The notes: a model not told the origin generated them from the letters alone. A stretch of 64,000 nt of DNA from Pseudooceanicola pacificus (GCF_009789075.1 NZ_WNXQ01000001.1:124001-188000), one strand, 5' to 3'. Shown: positions 53,817 through 62,775, counted from the stretch's first letter. Numbers and translations are program-made.

Positions 53817-54791
53817 ATGCGCTTCGGATTGTCACGCAAGAGGTTCTCGGATCTCTCCGAGCAGGAGGTGCTGGCGCTGGCCATCTCCTCCGAGGAAGAC
53901 GACGCCCGCATCTACCGCAGCTATGCCGAGAAACTGCGCGGCGAATTTCCCGACACGGCCCGCATCTTCGACGGCATGGCCGAGGAGGAGGACGAGCACC
54001 GCCGCCGCCTGATCGACCTGCACGCCCGCCGCTTCGGCACGGTCATCCCGCTGATCCGGCGCGAGCATGTGGCGGGCTATTACGCCCGCCGCCCGGTCTG
54101 GCTGGTCGAGAACATGAGTCTCGACCGCATCCGCGCCGAGGCCGAAGCGATGGAACGCGAGGCCGAACATTTCTACCTGGCCGCCGCCGGCCGCAGCTCC
54201 GACGCCGCCACCCGCAAGCTGCTCGGCGATCTCGCCGCGGCCGAGGCCGGTCACAAGGACCACGCCGGCCATCTGGCCGAGGCGCATCTGGACAGCGACA
54301 GCCGCGCGGCCGAGGATCGCAGCGCGCAGCGCCGGTTCCTGCTGACCTGGGTGCAGCCGGGGCTGGCGGGGCTGATGGACGGCTCGGTCTCGACCCTGGC
54401 GCCGATCTTTGCCACCGCCTTCGCCACGCAGAACACCTGGACGACTTTCCTGGTCGGCCTCGCCGCCTCGGTCGGCGCCGGCATCTCGATGGGCTTCACC
54501 GAGGCCGCCTCGGATGACGGCGAGCTCTCGGGCCGCGGCTCGCCGGTCAAACGCGGCATCTCCGCCGGGGTGATGACGACGCTTGGCGGGCTGGGCCATG
54601 CCCTGCCCTACCTGATCCCGCATTTCTGGACGGCGACGATCACCGCCTTCGTGGTGGTTTTCCTCGAACTCTGGGCCATCGCCTGGATCCAGAACCGCTT
54701 CATGGACACGCCCTTCTTCCGCGCCGCCTTCCAGGTCGTGCTCGGCGGCGCCCTCGTCTTCGCCGCGGGCGTGCTCATCGGCTCGGGTTGA
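53817..54791 (+). CDS. mbfA: Membrane-bound ferritin-like iron exporter MbfA
   Basis: This 324-residue protein has an N-terminal ferritin-like domain (about 15-155) with iron-binding Glu/His in SSEEDDARIYRSYA, GMAEEEDEHRRRLIDLH, EAMEREAEHFYLAAA and AEAGHKDHAGHL. A VIT1/CCC1-type membrane domain (about 185-324) follows. MbfA exports iron and protects from peroxide in alphaproteobacteria, usually under Irr control. CGGAGGA lies 3 nt before the ATG. No clear Irr (ICE) box is seen; the divergent TetR may be relevant. Confidence 0.93.
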   Translation: MRFGLSRKRFSDLSEQEVLALAISSEEDDARIYRSYAEKLRGEFPDTARIFDGMAEEEDEHRRRLIDLHARRFGTVIPLIRREHVAGYYARRPVWLVENMSLDRIRAEAEAMEREAEHFYLAAAGRSSDAATRKLLGDLAAAEAGHKDHAGHLAEAHLDSDSRAAEDRSAQRRFLLTWVQPGLAGLMDGSVSTLAPIFATAFATQNTWTTFLVGLAASVGAGISMGFTEAASDDGELSGRGSPVKRGISAGVMTTLGGLGHALPYLIPHFWTATITAFVVVFLELWAIAWIQNRFMDTPFFRAAFQVVLGGALVFAAGVLIGSG

Positions 54792-54986
54792 CGGCAGGGC
54801 CGGACCCGGCGCGCACCCCGGTTGCGCCGCCCCTCCGGCCCCCGATTCCGCACCCGCCCCGACCCTGCATCGGAACAGCGCGCCCCGCTCTCACGGACCG
54901 TCCCGCCCGACGGCCCCCGCTGCCATCCTGCGCAAGCCGCCCGGCCTCGACCACCAAACCGCCACGCCTCGCACTCCCGCCACCTC

Positions 54987-55052
54987 GCAGGCACAGCCGA
55001 CCGTCACCCGCGCCCCGCCCGGCCCTCATCTCGTCAGAAATCCTCTCGGGGG
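54987..55052 (+). repeat. Direct repeat, unit 1 (66 bp)
   Basis: It is 59/66 identical to 55096-55161. It runs from GCAGGCACAGCC to CTCTCGGGGG and ends where the two-hairpin element would continue, but here the hairpins are absent. It looks like a local duplication followed by decay of the left copy. Confidence 0.75.
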
Positions 55053-55095
55053 ACCGCAACGCCCCGCAATCCCGCCGCCGGCACAAGGCCGCCCC

Positions 55096-55161
55096 GCAGG
55101 CACAGCCATCTGTCACCCGCGCCCCGCCCGGTCTTCATCTCGTCAAAAATACTCTCGGGGG
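55096..55161 (+). repeat. Direct repeat, unit 2 (66 bp)
   Basis: This is the right-hand copy of the 66-bp repeat. Its last 16 nt form the beginning of the complete two-hairpin element. Confidence 0.75.
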
Positions 55162-55199
55162 GAATTGCGCCGCAGGCGCAAGGGGGGCGGACAGCCCCC
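55146..55199 (+). repeat. Two-hairpin intergenic repeat, copy C
   Basis: It has AAATACTCTCGGGGGGA, a hairpin TTGCGCC-gca-GGCGCAA and a hairpin GGGGGC-ggaca-GCCCCC. It lies 18 nt beyond the stop of the minus-strand IMPase gene and downstream of plus-strand mbfA, so it could serve as a two-way transcript end. Confidence 0.65.
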
Positions 55200-55216
55200 G
55201 GCCCCGGCGCAGGGCG

Positions 55217-56008
55217 TCAGCCCGCGCCAAGCCCCTGCAGGATCACCCGGTGCAGCCCGGGCCCGGCCGCCACGACCCCGCCGACCTGGGGATGGGGATT
55301 GTTGAACCGCAGCGCCCCGCCGCGCCGGTCGCTGGTCAGCGCCCCGGCCTCCCGCAGGATCAGCTCGCCCGCCGCGATGTCCCATTCCCAGCTGTCGCGC
55401 AGGGTGATCATCGCGTCGAACCGGCCCTCGGCCACCAGCGCCAGCCGATAGGCCAGCGAGGGGCGGTAATGGCGCACGACCTTGGGCACCCCGCCCGGCC
55501 AGTGCCGCGCGTCGTAATTCGGCTTGGCCGCCAGCATCGTCGCCCCGTCCAGACTGTCGCGCCGCGAGGCGCGGATCGGCCGGGCATTCAGATAGGCCCC
55601 ACGCCCGGCCGCGGCCGAGTAGAGCTTGCCCTTCACCGGCAGGTAGACCGCCGCGGCGACAACCTCGCCCCGCTCGGCGATGGCGATGGAATGGGCCCAG
55701 GTGTCCGCCCCCTCGATGAAGCTGCGCGTGCCGTCGATCGGGTCGACGATGAACACCCGGTCGCGGGTCAGGCGGGCGGCGCTGTCGGTGCTTTCCTCCG
55801 ACAGCCAGCCGTAATCCGGCCGCGCGCCGGTCAGCTGCGCCTCCAGCACCGCGTTCACCGCCATGTCGGCCTCGGTCACCGGGCCCAGATTGTCGGGCTT
55901 GTCCCACCTGCGGGCCGAGGGCCCGGTAAAGGTCAGCGCGACCCGGCCCGCGGCGCGGGCGGCCTCTTCCAGAAGCAGCAGGTCGGTGTCGCGGTCACTG
56001 GCCGGCAA
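55217..56008 (-). CDS. Inositol monophosphatase-superfamily enzyme (CysQ-like)
   Basis: This 263-residue phosphatase has the Mg/Li-sensitive motifs PVTEADMAVNAVLE, WLSEESTD, VDPIDGTRSFIEG and SWEWDIAAGELILREAGA. The sequence fits both 3'(2'),5'-bisphosphate nucleotidase (CysQ) and inositol monophosphatase; the Thr-Arg-Ser after DGT is nearer to the CysQ group. It overlaps pmbA by 14 nt and is translated from the same message. Confidence 0.87.
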   Translation of the reverse strand: MPASDRDTDLLLLEEAARAAGRVALTFTGPSARRWDKPDNLGPVTEADMAVNAVLEAQLTGARPDYGWLSEESTDSAARLTRDRVFIVDPIDGTRSFIEGADTWAHSIAIAERGEVVAAAVYLPVKGKLYSAAAGRGAYLNARPIRASRRDSLDGATMLAAKPNYDARHWPGGVPKVVRHYRPSLAYRLALVAEGRFDAMITLRDSWEWDIAAGELILREAGALTSDRRGGALRFNNPHPQVGGVVAAGPGLHRVILQGLGAG

Positions 56009-57350
56009 GCGTCAGGCCCTCGATCAGCAGCGAGGGCACCACATGGGACATCCAGGCGCGGGCATCGTTTGCCGGCACCATGTTCAGGAACATGTCGCGC
56101 AGGTTGCCCGCGATGGTGCATTCGTTGACCGGATAGACCGGCTCGCCATTCTCGACCCAGAAGCCCGAGGCCCCGCGCGAGTAATCCCCGGTGTTGGGGT
56201 TGATCGTCGATCCGATCATCGAGGTCACCAGCAGCCCCGTCCCCATGTCGCGCATCAGATCGGCCCGGCTGGCGCTGCCCTGGGTCAGCGCCACGTTCCA
56301 TGCCGCGGGCGATGGCGGCGACGACAGCCCGCGCGCCCCGTTGCCGGTGGGCGCCATGCCCAGCTTGCGGGCGTTGGCCAGGTCCAGTGTCCAGCCGCAG
56401 AGCATCCCGTCGCGCACGATGTCGCGCTGCCCGGTTGCCAGCCCTTCGCCGTCGAAGGGGCGCGAGCCGAAGACGCGGGGGCGATGCGCATCCTCGATCA
56501 CCGACAGGCCCGCGGGCAGAATCCGTTCGCCCAGCGATCCGCGCAGGAACGACGCCCCCCGCGCGATGGCCCCGCCGTTCACGGCCCCCAGCAGGTGCCC
56601 GATGATCGAACTCGAAATCCGCTCGTCGAACAGCACCGGATAGGCGCCGGTCTGCGGCTTGCGCGCGCCCAGCCGTTCCACCGCCCTCTGCGCGGCCCTC
56701 TCGCCGATCTCTTCGGGCGCGCGCAGGTCGGCGCGATAGATGCGGTGGTCGAAATCGTGATCCCGCTCCATCCCGGTGCCGGTGCCCGCGATCGCGCTGC
56801 ACGAGATCGAGCCCGAGCTGCGCGCCATCGCCGCCGAAAAGCCGTTGGTCGCCGCCAGGTGGCTTTCGCTCGCGCTGTAAGAGGCGCTGGCCCCCTGGGC
56901 CTGGCTGACGCCCTCGACCGCCAGCGCGGCGGCCTCGGCGCGCAGGGCGGCCTCTTCCAGCTCTGCCGGCAGGGGAGGTCCGGCCGGGTCGCACAGGTCC
57001 AGGTCGGGAGTCTCGGTGGCCAGCTGCGACGGGTCGGCCAGGCCGATCCATTTGTCCTCGGGCGCCTCGCGCGCCATGGCGACGGCGCGTTCGGCCACCG
57101 CCTGCATCGTCTCGGCCCGGATGTCGGAGGCCGAGACGCAGGCCTGGCGCTGACCGATCAGCACCCGCAGCCCCATCTCGATCCCCTCGGACCGTTCGGC
57201 CTGTTCCAGCGCACCGGCCCGCACATCGACCGAGATCGAGGTGCCGCGCCGCACCAGCACGTCGGCCTCGCCCGCGCCGGCCTTGCGGGCCGCCGCTATC
57301 AGCGCTGCGGCGATATCCGAAAGGGGGGCCGTCTGATCGGGGGTGGTCAT
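55995..57350 (-). CDS. pmbA: Metalloprotease-related protein PmbA/TldE
   Basis: This 451-residue protein is the catalytically silent partner in the TldD/TldE pair. It has GAGEADVLVRRGTSISVDVRAGALEQAERSE, GTGTGMERDHDFDHRIY and GSTINPNTGDYSRGASGFWVENGEPVYPVNECTIAGNL. The HExxxH metal motif of TldD is absent, as expected. The start MTTPDQTAPLS is chosen over an upstream ATG with a poor leader. tldD is not adjacent in this window. It processes peptides such as modified RiPPs and CcdA in other bacteria. Confidence 0.93.
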   Translation of the reverse strand: MTTPDQTAPLSDIAAALIAAARKAGAGEADVLVRRGTSISVDVRAGALEQAERSEGIEMGLRVLIGQRQACVSASDIRAETMQAVAERAVAMAREAPEDKWIGLADPSQLATETPDLDLCDPAGPPLPAELEEAALRAEAAALAVEGVSQAQGASASYSASESHLAATNGFSAAMARSSGSISCSAIAGTGTGMERDHDFDHRIYRADLRAPEEIGERAAQRAVERLGARKPQTGAYPVLFDERISSSIIGHLLGAVNGGAIARGASFLRGSLGERILPAGLSVIEDAHRPRVFGSRPFDGEGLATGQRDIVRDGMLCGWTLDLANARKLGMAPTGNGARGLSSPPSPAAWNVALTQGSASRADLMRDMGTGLLVTSMIGSTINPNTGDYSRGASGFWVENGEPVYPVNECTIAGNLRDMFLNMVPANDARAWMSHVVPSLLIEGLTLAGQ

Positions 57351-57455
57351 GGCGCGAATGCTCCGTCGGGACAGGTGATCCTGCACCTAGCCCGACGGAC
57401 GCCCCCAAGGCAAGGCACGCCGCCCGGCCGCTGCATGCCTGTCATGGCCCGGCGG

Positions 57456-59015
57456 TCACTGCAGCGGGATGGTTTTCCCGTTCACGCTCAGCGCGCCCTG
57501 GGGGCTCAGCACGATCTCGGCGGCCAGGTCATCGGGCCCGCTGACCTGCTCGGCCAGTTCCGAAATCATGCCCGAGGCCATCATCGCCTGTCCCGGCGGC
57601 ACCAGGCCCATGTCCGACAGCGTGCTCAGCAGCGACTTGACGCCAATCAGGTTGATGTTCGCCGTGCCGAACACATTCGGGAACGGCCCCAGCGGGCTCA
57701 TCGCATTGTTGTCCACGTCGAGGTCGGCCACCGCTTCGATCGAGGCGCCCAGGGCCTCCACCAGCAGGTTTTCCAGCTTCACCGACTGCACCTCGCCGGG
57801 GGTGCCGCCGGTGCTGCCCAGCTGGACCATCTGCTTCTCGTCGAACAGGTCGACAAAGAGCCGCCCGACGCCCGACAGGTCCAGCGAGATCGTCACCGGG
57901 TCATGCGGCAGCTTGCCCGTCGGATCGAAGGCCATCCAGAGTTCCGCCGGTATGCTCACCTCGGCCAGTGTCAGGCCGGCGGCAAAGGTCTTCATCTCGT
58001 CGGACTGCGCCACCGGCAGGGCCAGGTGCAGGCCAAGCTCGGTGCTTTCGATCACCACCGGGAACGGGATCGAGCTTCCCGCGACCGAGATCTTGGTGTC
58101 GTCGCTGCGGACCGAATAGCTCAGCCCGTCGATATCCATCGCAAAGCCGACCTCGCCCCCCGAGGAGGAGCTTTGCGAGGTGAAGCTGTCGGCCCCGTCG
58201 TCAAACGAGAGGCTGCTGTTGCCGCCCTCGTAGACAAAGGCGCCGTCCATGCCGTAGCCCGCCTTGAGTGCCGCGGCCATGTCGTTCAGGTCCACCCCGT
58301 CGGGAATGTCGAATGTCCCGTCAAAGGACAGCCCCGAGGCCATGCCCGTCATCTTCAGCGTGCCCGGCTCGGCCGGGTCGGGGCTGGTGATATCGACCGT
58401 GTAATTCAGCGACTCGGCCGACATCCGCTGCTGAGCGCTGGTGCCGTTCTCTGTCTCCATCGCGGTCACGCCCTCGATCCCCGCCAGGGTGAAATCGACG
58501 GTGCCCAGGTCCATCGGCTTGCCCTCGGCCTCCACCCCTTTCAGCACGATGCCGATGCTGTCGGCCGAATAGGTGTAGGTCGTCGCCTCCGGCGTGCCGC
58601 TCGCCTTCATCGCAAAGCCGGCGGTGGTGTAATCCAGGTCCACCTTGACCGGTTCCTCGCTGGCCACACCGTCGACGACCAGCGACATCGGCAGGCTGGC
58701 AGGCAGCGAGATATCCACGCTGCCATCGGGCATGCCGGTCAGCGTCATCTGACCCATGTTCATGGTCACGGTCGAGGTGCCGCCACCCTCTTCCATCGAG
58801 ATGGTCATCTTCAGATTGTCGATCACCAGCGTGTCGCCGCTGCCGGATTCATCCGCCGTCACCATGTAGCCGAACCCTTCGAGGTAGTCGCGCCACTGTT
58901 CCCAGACATCGGCAGCCGTCAGGTCGGCCCGGGCCGGTGCGGAAAATGCCGCCAGGCAGGCCAAAACGGCCAGGCCACTCCGGGTCGCAGCTGCGGGGGT
59001 AAAGGTATCAATCAT
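57456..59015 (-). CDS. DUF2125 domain protein (periplasmic)
   Basis: This 519-residue protein has a signal peptide ending SAPARA (about residue 30). It is beta-rich with repeated segments of the form MTGMASGLSFDGTFDIPDG and MDIDGLSYSVRSDDTKISVAG. The family is common in Rhodobacteraceae but has no assigned function. Its long beta repeats resemble lipid-transfer or AsmA-type periplasmic proteins, which is only a resemblance. GGGAGCG precedes the ATG. It is divergent from the SDR gene. Confidence 0.85.
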   Translation of the reverse strand: MIDTFTPAAATRSGLAVLACLAAFSAPARADLTAADVWEQWRDYLEGFGYMVTADESGSGDTLVIDNLKMTISMEEGGGTSTVTMNMGQMTLTGMPDGSVDISLPASLPMSLVVDGVASEEPVKVDLDYTTAGFAMKASGTPEATTYTYSADSIGIVLKGVEAEGKPMDLGTVDFTLAGIEGVTAMETENGTSAQQRMSAESLNYTVDITSPDPAEPGTLKMTGMASGLSFDGTFDIPDGVDLNDMAAALKAGYGMDGAFVYEGGNSSLSFDDGADSFTSQSSSSGGEVGFAMDIDGLSYSVRSDDTKISVAGSSIPFPVVIESTELGLHLALPVAQSDEMKTFAAGLTLAEVSIPAELWMAFDPTGKLPHDPVTISLDLSGVGRLFVDLFDEKQMVQLGSTGGTPGEVQSVKLENLLVEALGASIEAVADLDVDNNAMSPLGPFPNVFGTANINLIGVKSLLSTLSDMGLVPPGQAMMASGMISELAEQVSGPDDLAAEIVLSPQGALSVNGKTIPLQ

Positions 59016-59139
59016 GAATTCGCTCCCAAGGAAATCCGCGCGCAGCTTCCTTTGTCCCGCTGCGCCGGTCAAGGGACAGGACACTGGACCCGGGGGTATG
59101 AGCGGGTTACTTCATCCCTGAACGAGCAGGAGGCCCGAG

Positions 59140-59895
59140 ATGACGGACATGAGCGGCAAGACCGTTTTGATCACCGGCGCAAGCCGCGGCATCGGCGAGG
59201 CGGCGGCGCATGTCTTTGCCGAGGCGGGGGCCAATGTCGCCCTGATCGCCCGCAGCGAGGAACGCATCGCCGAAATCGCGGGCCAGATCGGCAAGCAGGC
59301 CATCGCCGTGCCCTGCGACATCTCGCGCTTCTGGGAAATCGAGGCCGCCGTGCGCGCCTGTGGCGAGGCTTTTGGCGGGCTGGATGTCTTCATCGGCAAT
59401 GCCGGGGTGATCGAGCCGATTTCCCACATCGCCACCGCCGATCCCGAGGAATGGGGCCACACGATCGACGTGAACCTCAAGGGCGTGTTCAACGGTGTGC
59501 GCGCCGCCATGCCGGTGATGATCGCCGCCGGGGGCGGTACGATCCTCAACGTCTCGTCCGGTGCCGCGCACAGCCCGCTGGAGGCCTGGAGCGCCTATTG
59601 CGCCTCAAAGGCGGGTGCCGCGATGGTCACCCGCTCGGCCCATCTGGAAGGCGCCGACAAGGGGCTGCGGGTGATGGGCCTGTCGCCCGGCACCGTGGCC
59701 ACCCGGATGCAGCGCGAGATCAAGGCCAGCGGCATCAACCCGGTTTCGGAACTGGCGTGGGAGGATCACATCCCCGCCGACTGGCCTGCCCGCTGCCTGC
59801 TGTGGATGTGCTCGCCCGAGGCCGATCCCTACCTGGGGCGAGAGATTTCCCTGCGTGACGAGGGCATCCGCCGCAGCGTGGGCCTGAACACGTGA
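59140..59895 (+). CDS. SDR family oxidoreductase
   Basis: This 251-residue classical SDR has the NAD(P) loop ITGASRGIGEAA, the NAG motif in FIGNAGVIEP, Ser in LNVSSGAAHSP, and YCASK (Tyr-x-x-x-Lys). The dinucleotide-specificity loop LIARSEERI has Arg, favouring NADP. GGAGG lies 6 nt before the ATG. It overlaps the next crotonase gene by 4 nt, so both probably act on one acyl or keto substrate. Confidence 0.92.
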   Translation: MTDMSGKTVLITGASRGIGEAAAHVFAEAGANVALIARSEERIAEIAGQIGKQAIAVPCDISRFWEIEAAVRACGEAFGGLDVFIGNAGVIEPISHIATADPEEWGHTIDVNLKGVFNGVRAAMPVMIAAGGGTILNVSSGAAHSPLEAWSAYCASKAGAAMVTRSAHLEGADKGLRVMGLSPGTVATRMQREIKASGINPVSELAWEDHIPADWPARCLLWMCSPEADPYLGREISLRDEGIRRSVGLNT

Positions 59896-60509
59896 TCCGC
59901 GTCGAGCGGGGCGATGACGGGCTGTGGCTGGTCACCATCGACCGCGCCGACAAGGCCAATGCCCTGACCGCCGCCCTGCTCGAAGAGCTGGCCGACACCG
60001 CCGAGGCCGCGCAGGAGGCCCGCGCCTTCGTGCTGACCGGGGCGGGGCGGGTATTTTCCGCCGGAATGGACCTAGAGGCCGCACAATCCGGCCTGGCCAC
60101 CAGCCCGGTCTGGGAACGCCTGTCCTCGGCCATCGCCGCCCTGCCGGGGCTGAGCATCGCGGCGCTCAACGGCACGCTGGCGGGCGGGGCCATGGGCATG
60201 GCGCTGGCCTGCGACCTGCGGCTTGCGGTGCCGGGGGCCAAGTTCTTCTACCCGGTGATGAAGCTCGGATTCCTCCCCCAGCCGTCGGATCCCGGGCGGC
60301 TGGCGCAGCTGGTCGGCCCCGCGCGGGCCAAGCTGATCCTGATGGGCGGGCAACGGATCACGGTCGAAGAGGCGCTGGCCTTCGGGCTGGTCGACCGCAT
60401 CGTCGCGCCAGAAGAGCTGATCGCCACCGCGCGGGCCATCGCCGGCGACACACTGGCCGCCGATCCGGATTTCGCAAGCACGATCAAGGGGATGTGCCGG
60501 CCCTCCTGA
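59892..60509 (+). CDS. Enoyl-CoA hydratase/isomerase family protein (short)
   Basis: This 205-residue crotonase-fold protein starts at a GTG overlapping the SDR stop. It has oxyanion-hole segments FSAGMDLEAAQSG and NGTLAGGAMGMALACDLRLAVPGAKFFYPVMKLGFLP, with the PV/KLGF region in place of the usual Glu-bearing loop. It lacks about 50 C-terminal residues compared with typical hydratases, so it may be a reduced or specialised member. It is paired with the SDR. Confidence 0.87.
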   Translation: MIRVERGDDGLWLVTIDRADKANALTAALLEELADTAEAAQEARAFVLTGAGRVFSAGMDLEAAQSGLATSPVWERLSSAIAALPGLSIAALNGTLAGGAMGMALACDLRLAVPGAKFFYPVMKLGFLPQPSDPGRLAQLVGPARAKLILMGGQRITVEEALAFGLVDRIVAPEELIATARAIAGDTLAADPDFASTIKGMCRPS

Positions 60510-60654
60510 CCCGGCGCCGACAAGAGGACCCGGCCGGCCCTTTTGGCTAAGTTCGGGAAGGCCGGTCCCGGTCCCCGTGGGTTTCCGGCCAGATGCCGCC
60601 CCGGCGGCGCGCGTCGGGCCAAAGGTTTTCCCGGCGCATGCACGGCCCAGGGAC

Positions 60655-60960
60655 TCAGCGCAGCTGGCGCCGGGCCCGGCGTTTGCCCGGCGTCTTGGAA
60701 TGAAACCCCGGCGGGCGCTTGCCCACCCAGGCCGCGAATTTCGCCAGCCTGGGATGGGCACGCAGCTTTTCGGGCGTATCGTAGTCGCGGGCCAGTTCGG
60801 CCTCGGTCAGGGTGGCGTGGATCTCGTTGTGGCAGATCTGATGCAGCCGCACGACAGGCCCGCCCTTGCCGCCCTTCAGCCGGGGCGTCAGGTGATGCAG
60901 GCTCTGCCGCGCCTCGGGCGGAATCGGGCGCAGGCAGAGCGGGCAGATCGGGTCGGTCAT
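60655..60960 (-). CDS. Small HNH endonuclease-like protein
   Basis: This 101-residue protein has a Zn-type CPLCLRPIP pair, then SLHHLTPRLKGGKGGPVVRLHQICHNEIHATLTEAEL, which carries the His and Asn positions of an HNH fold. The tail is basic (PGFHSKTPGKRRARRQLR). Similar lone HNH proteins are common in this family and may be housekeeping rather than mobile. The start MTDPICPLC is used. It is convergent with the crotonase gene. Confidence 0.83.
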   Translation of the reverse strand: MTDPICPLCLRPIPPEARQSLHHLTPRLKGGKGGPVVRLHQICHNEIHATLTEAELARDYDTPEKLRAHPRLAKFAAWVGKRPPGFHSKTPGKRRARRQLR

Positions 60961-61048
60961 TTGCTCTCGCCCTCGGCTCGGGCTAGAGGATGGCCGGACC
61001 CCGACGAAAGGCAAGGCCCTGCAGGACGAAGGACGCATCGAAGCGCTG

Positions 61049-62215
61049 GTGATCGGCGGTGGCCCCGCCGGGCTGATGGCCGCATCGGTCATGGCACGCG
61101 CAGGGCTGGGCGTGACTGTGGCCGAGCGGATGCCCACCGTGGGGCGCAAGCTGCTGATGGCCGGGAAATCCGGGCTGAACCTGACCAAGGACGAAGACGA
61201 CGCGCGCGTCCTGGCGGCCTATCCCGACTGCCCCGCGCCGCTGGCCCGCGCCCTGGCGGACTTCGGGCCGCAACAGGCGATGGACTGGGCGCGCGGGCTG
61301 GGGCAGGAGGTCTTCACCGGCTCCACCGGCCGGGTCTTTCCCAAGGCGATGAAGGCCTCGCCCCTGCTGCGCGCCTGGCTGGCAGAGCTGCGTGGCCTCG
61401 GCACCACCTTCAACACCCGCTGGCGCTGGACGGGGCGCGACGGGGCGGTCCATCTGTTCGACACGCCCGACGGAGAGCAGCGGCTGCACCCCGAGGTCAC
61501 CGTGCTGGCGCTTGGCGGGGCAAGCTGGGGGCGGCTTGGCTCTGACGGCGCGTGGAGCGCGCAGATCGCGGACACCGCGCCCTTTGCCGCGTCCAATGCC
61601 GGGCTGCGCCTCGACTGGTCCGACAAGATGGCCCCGCATTTCGGCAGCCCGCTCAAGGCGGTGGCCTTCACCGCCGGAGAGATCCGCTCGCGGGGCGAGG
61701 CCGTGCTGACGCCCGAAGGGATCGAGGGCGGCGGCGTCTATGCCCTGTCCCCCGCAATCCGCGCGGGCGCGGCGGTGACGCTGGACCTGTGCCCCGATGT
61801 CCCGCTTTCGGCGCTGGCGGCCAAGCTCTCGCGCCGCCGCCGGGGCGACAGCCTGGCCAACCACCTGCGCCGCGCCGTGGGGCTCGACAGCCTGCGCCGC
61901 GCGCTGCTGATGGAATGGGGCCGCCCCCTGCCCGACGACCTGGGCCCGCTGCTCAAGGCGCTGCCGGTGCCGGTGCGGGGGCTGGCACCCATCGACCGGG
62001 CCATTTCCACCGCGGGCGGCCTGCGCTTCGACGCGCTGGACGACAGGCTGATGCTGCGCGAGTCGCCCGGCACCTTTGCCGCGGGCGAGATGCTGGACTG
62101 GGACGCGCCCACCGGCGGCTACCTGCTGACCGCCTGCCTGGCCACCGGGCGGATGGCCGGGCTGGCGGCGGTGGATTACGCGGCGGCCTGCCGCAGCTCC
62201 ATCGCGCGCAGATAG
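61049..62215 (+). CDS. NAD(P)/FAD-dependent oxidoreductase (HI0933/BaiN-like flavoprotein)
   Basis: This protein of about 388 residues has the FAD-binding GGGPAGLMAASVMARAGLGVTVAERM, the segment VGRKLLMAGKSGLNLT and C-terminal SPGTFAAGEMLDWDAPTGGYLLTACLATGRMAG, all diagnostic of the TIGR03862-type flavoproteins. The start is uncertain: GTG 61049 begins inside the first beta strand (EALVIGGG), and no ATG, GTG or TTG lies upstream in frame. CTG 61019 would restore the strand. It overlaps the convergent GST gene by 40 nt. Confidence 0.9.
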   Translation: MIGGGPAGLMAASVMARAGLGVTVAERMPTVGRKLLMAGKSGLNLTKDEDDARVLAAYPDCPAPLARALADFGPQQAMDWARGLGQEVFTGSTGRVFPKAMKASPLLRAWLAELRGLGTTFNTRWRWTGRDGAVHLFDTPDGEQRLHPEVTVLALGGASWGRLGSDGAWSAQIADTAPFAASNAGLRLDWSDKMAPHFGSPLKAVAFTAGEIRSRGEAVLTPEGIEGGGVYALSPAIRAGAAVTLDLCPDVPLSALAAKLSRRRRGDSLANHLRRAVGLDSLRRALLMEWGRPLPDDLGPLLKALPVPVRGLAPIDRAISTAGGLRFDALDDRLMLRESPGTFAAGEMLDWDAPTGGYLLTACLATGRMAGLAAVDYAAACRSSIARR

Positions 62216-62775
62216 GCGGGGCGCGCGGTCATCCGGGCCAGATAGGCGTCCAGCTCGGGTATGCCATTGGCGAATTTCGCGCTCTGTGCCCAGTTCAGGC
62301 AATGGGTGGCAAAGATGTCCGGCACGCTCATCTTGTCGCCCATCAGGAACTCGCCCTTGAGCCGTTTCGCCAGGTTCTTCTCGTTCCGGGCGTATTCGGC
62401 CTTCAACGCGGGCTTGATCGCGGGCACGCGCATGTCCTCGGGCAGCAGCAGAGTGTGCTTGAGCGCAACCCACAGGATGGCGTCCATCTCGTCCAGCACC
62501 TGGTGCAGCACGGCGTCCTGCTGGGCGCGCTCGACCGATCCGGCGGGGGCGGTCAACTGGCCGTGCCGGTCCGCCAGGAAGGTCACGATCGCCGCCGAAT
62601 CCGAAATCGGCGTGCCGTCGGCCACCAGCACGGGCACCTTGCCCAGCGGTGATAGGGCGCGCACCTCGGGGGCATGCGGGCCGAACTTGTGATAATTGTA
62701 GGCGATGCCGGCTTCTTCCATGAACCAGATCACGCGAAAGGCGCGCGAGGTCGCGCTGCCGTATAGGTCGTACAT
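62176..62775 (-). CDS. Glutathione S-transferase family protein
   Basis: This 199-residue protein has a thioredoxin-fold N-terminus (MYDLYGSATSRAFRVIWFMEEAGI) with the cis-Pro VPVLVADG and ISDSAAI glutathione-binding turn. The helical C-terminus has GDKMSVPDIFATHCLNWA. A Ser in the GSATSR segment may be the activating residue. AGGGAGGAT... lies upstream of the ATG (5-8 nt). Function beyond GSH binding is not predictable. Confidence 0.91.
   Translation of the reverse strand: MYDLYGSATSRAFRVIWFMEEAGIAYNYHKFGPHAPEVRALSPLGKVPVLVADGTPISDSAAIVTFLADRHGQLTAPAGSVERAQQDAVLHQVLDEMDAILWVALKHTLLLPEDMRVPAIKPALKAEYARNEKNLAKRLKGEFLMGDKMSVPDIFATHCLNWAQSAKFANGIPELDAYLARMTARPAYLRAMELRQAAA

Larger units (their letters stand above)
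54792..55216. other. Repeat-rich gap between mbfA and the IMPase gene
   Basis: This 425-nt, very GC-rich stretch has no gene. It holds two direct repeats of 66 bp (54987-55052 and 55096-55161, 59 of 66 identical, offset 109) and a full two-hairpin element at its right end. The AT-richer cores (AAATCCTCTCGGGGG and AAATACTCTCGGGGG) are the starts of that element, so the left copy is a truncated one. Confidence 0.7.

Noticed and set aside
54822..55451. Plus-strand open frame across the mbfA-IMPase gap
   Set aside because: It is Pro/Arg-rich, repeats itself because of the 66-bp duplication, and runs antisense into the IMPase gene.
60510..60654. Terminator in the gap between the convergent crotonase and HNH genes
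   Set aside because: GGCCGGCC-type palindromes followed by TTTT are present, but no stem with a clear loop could be defined.
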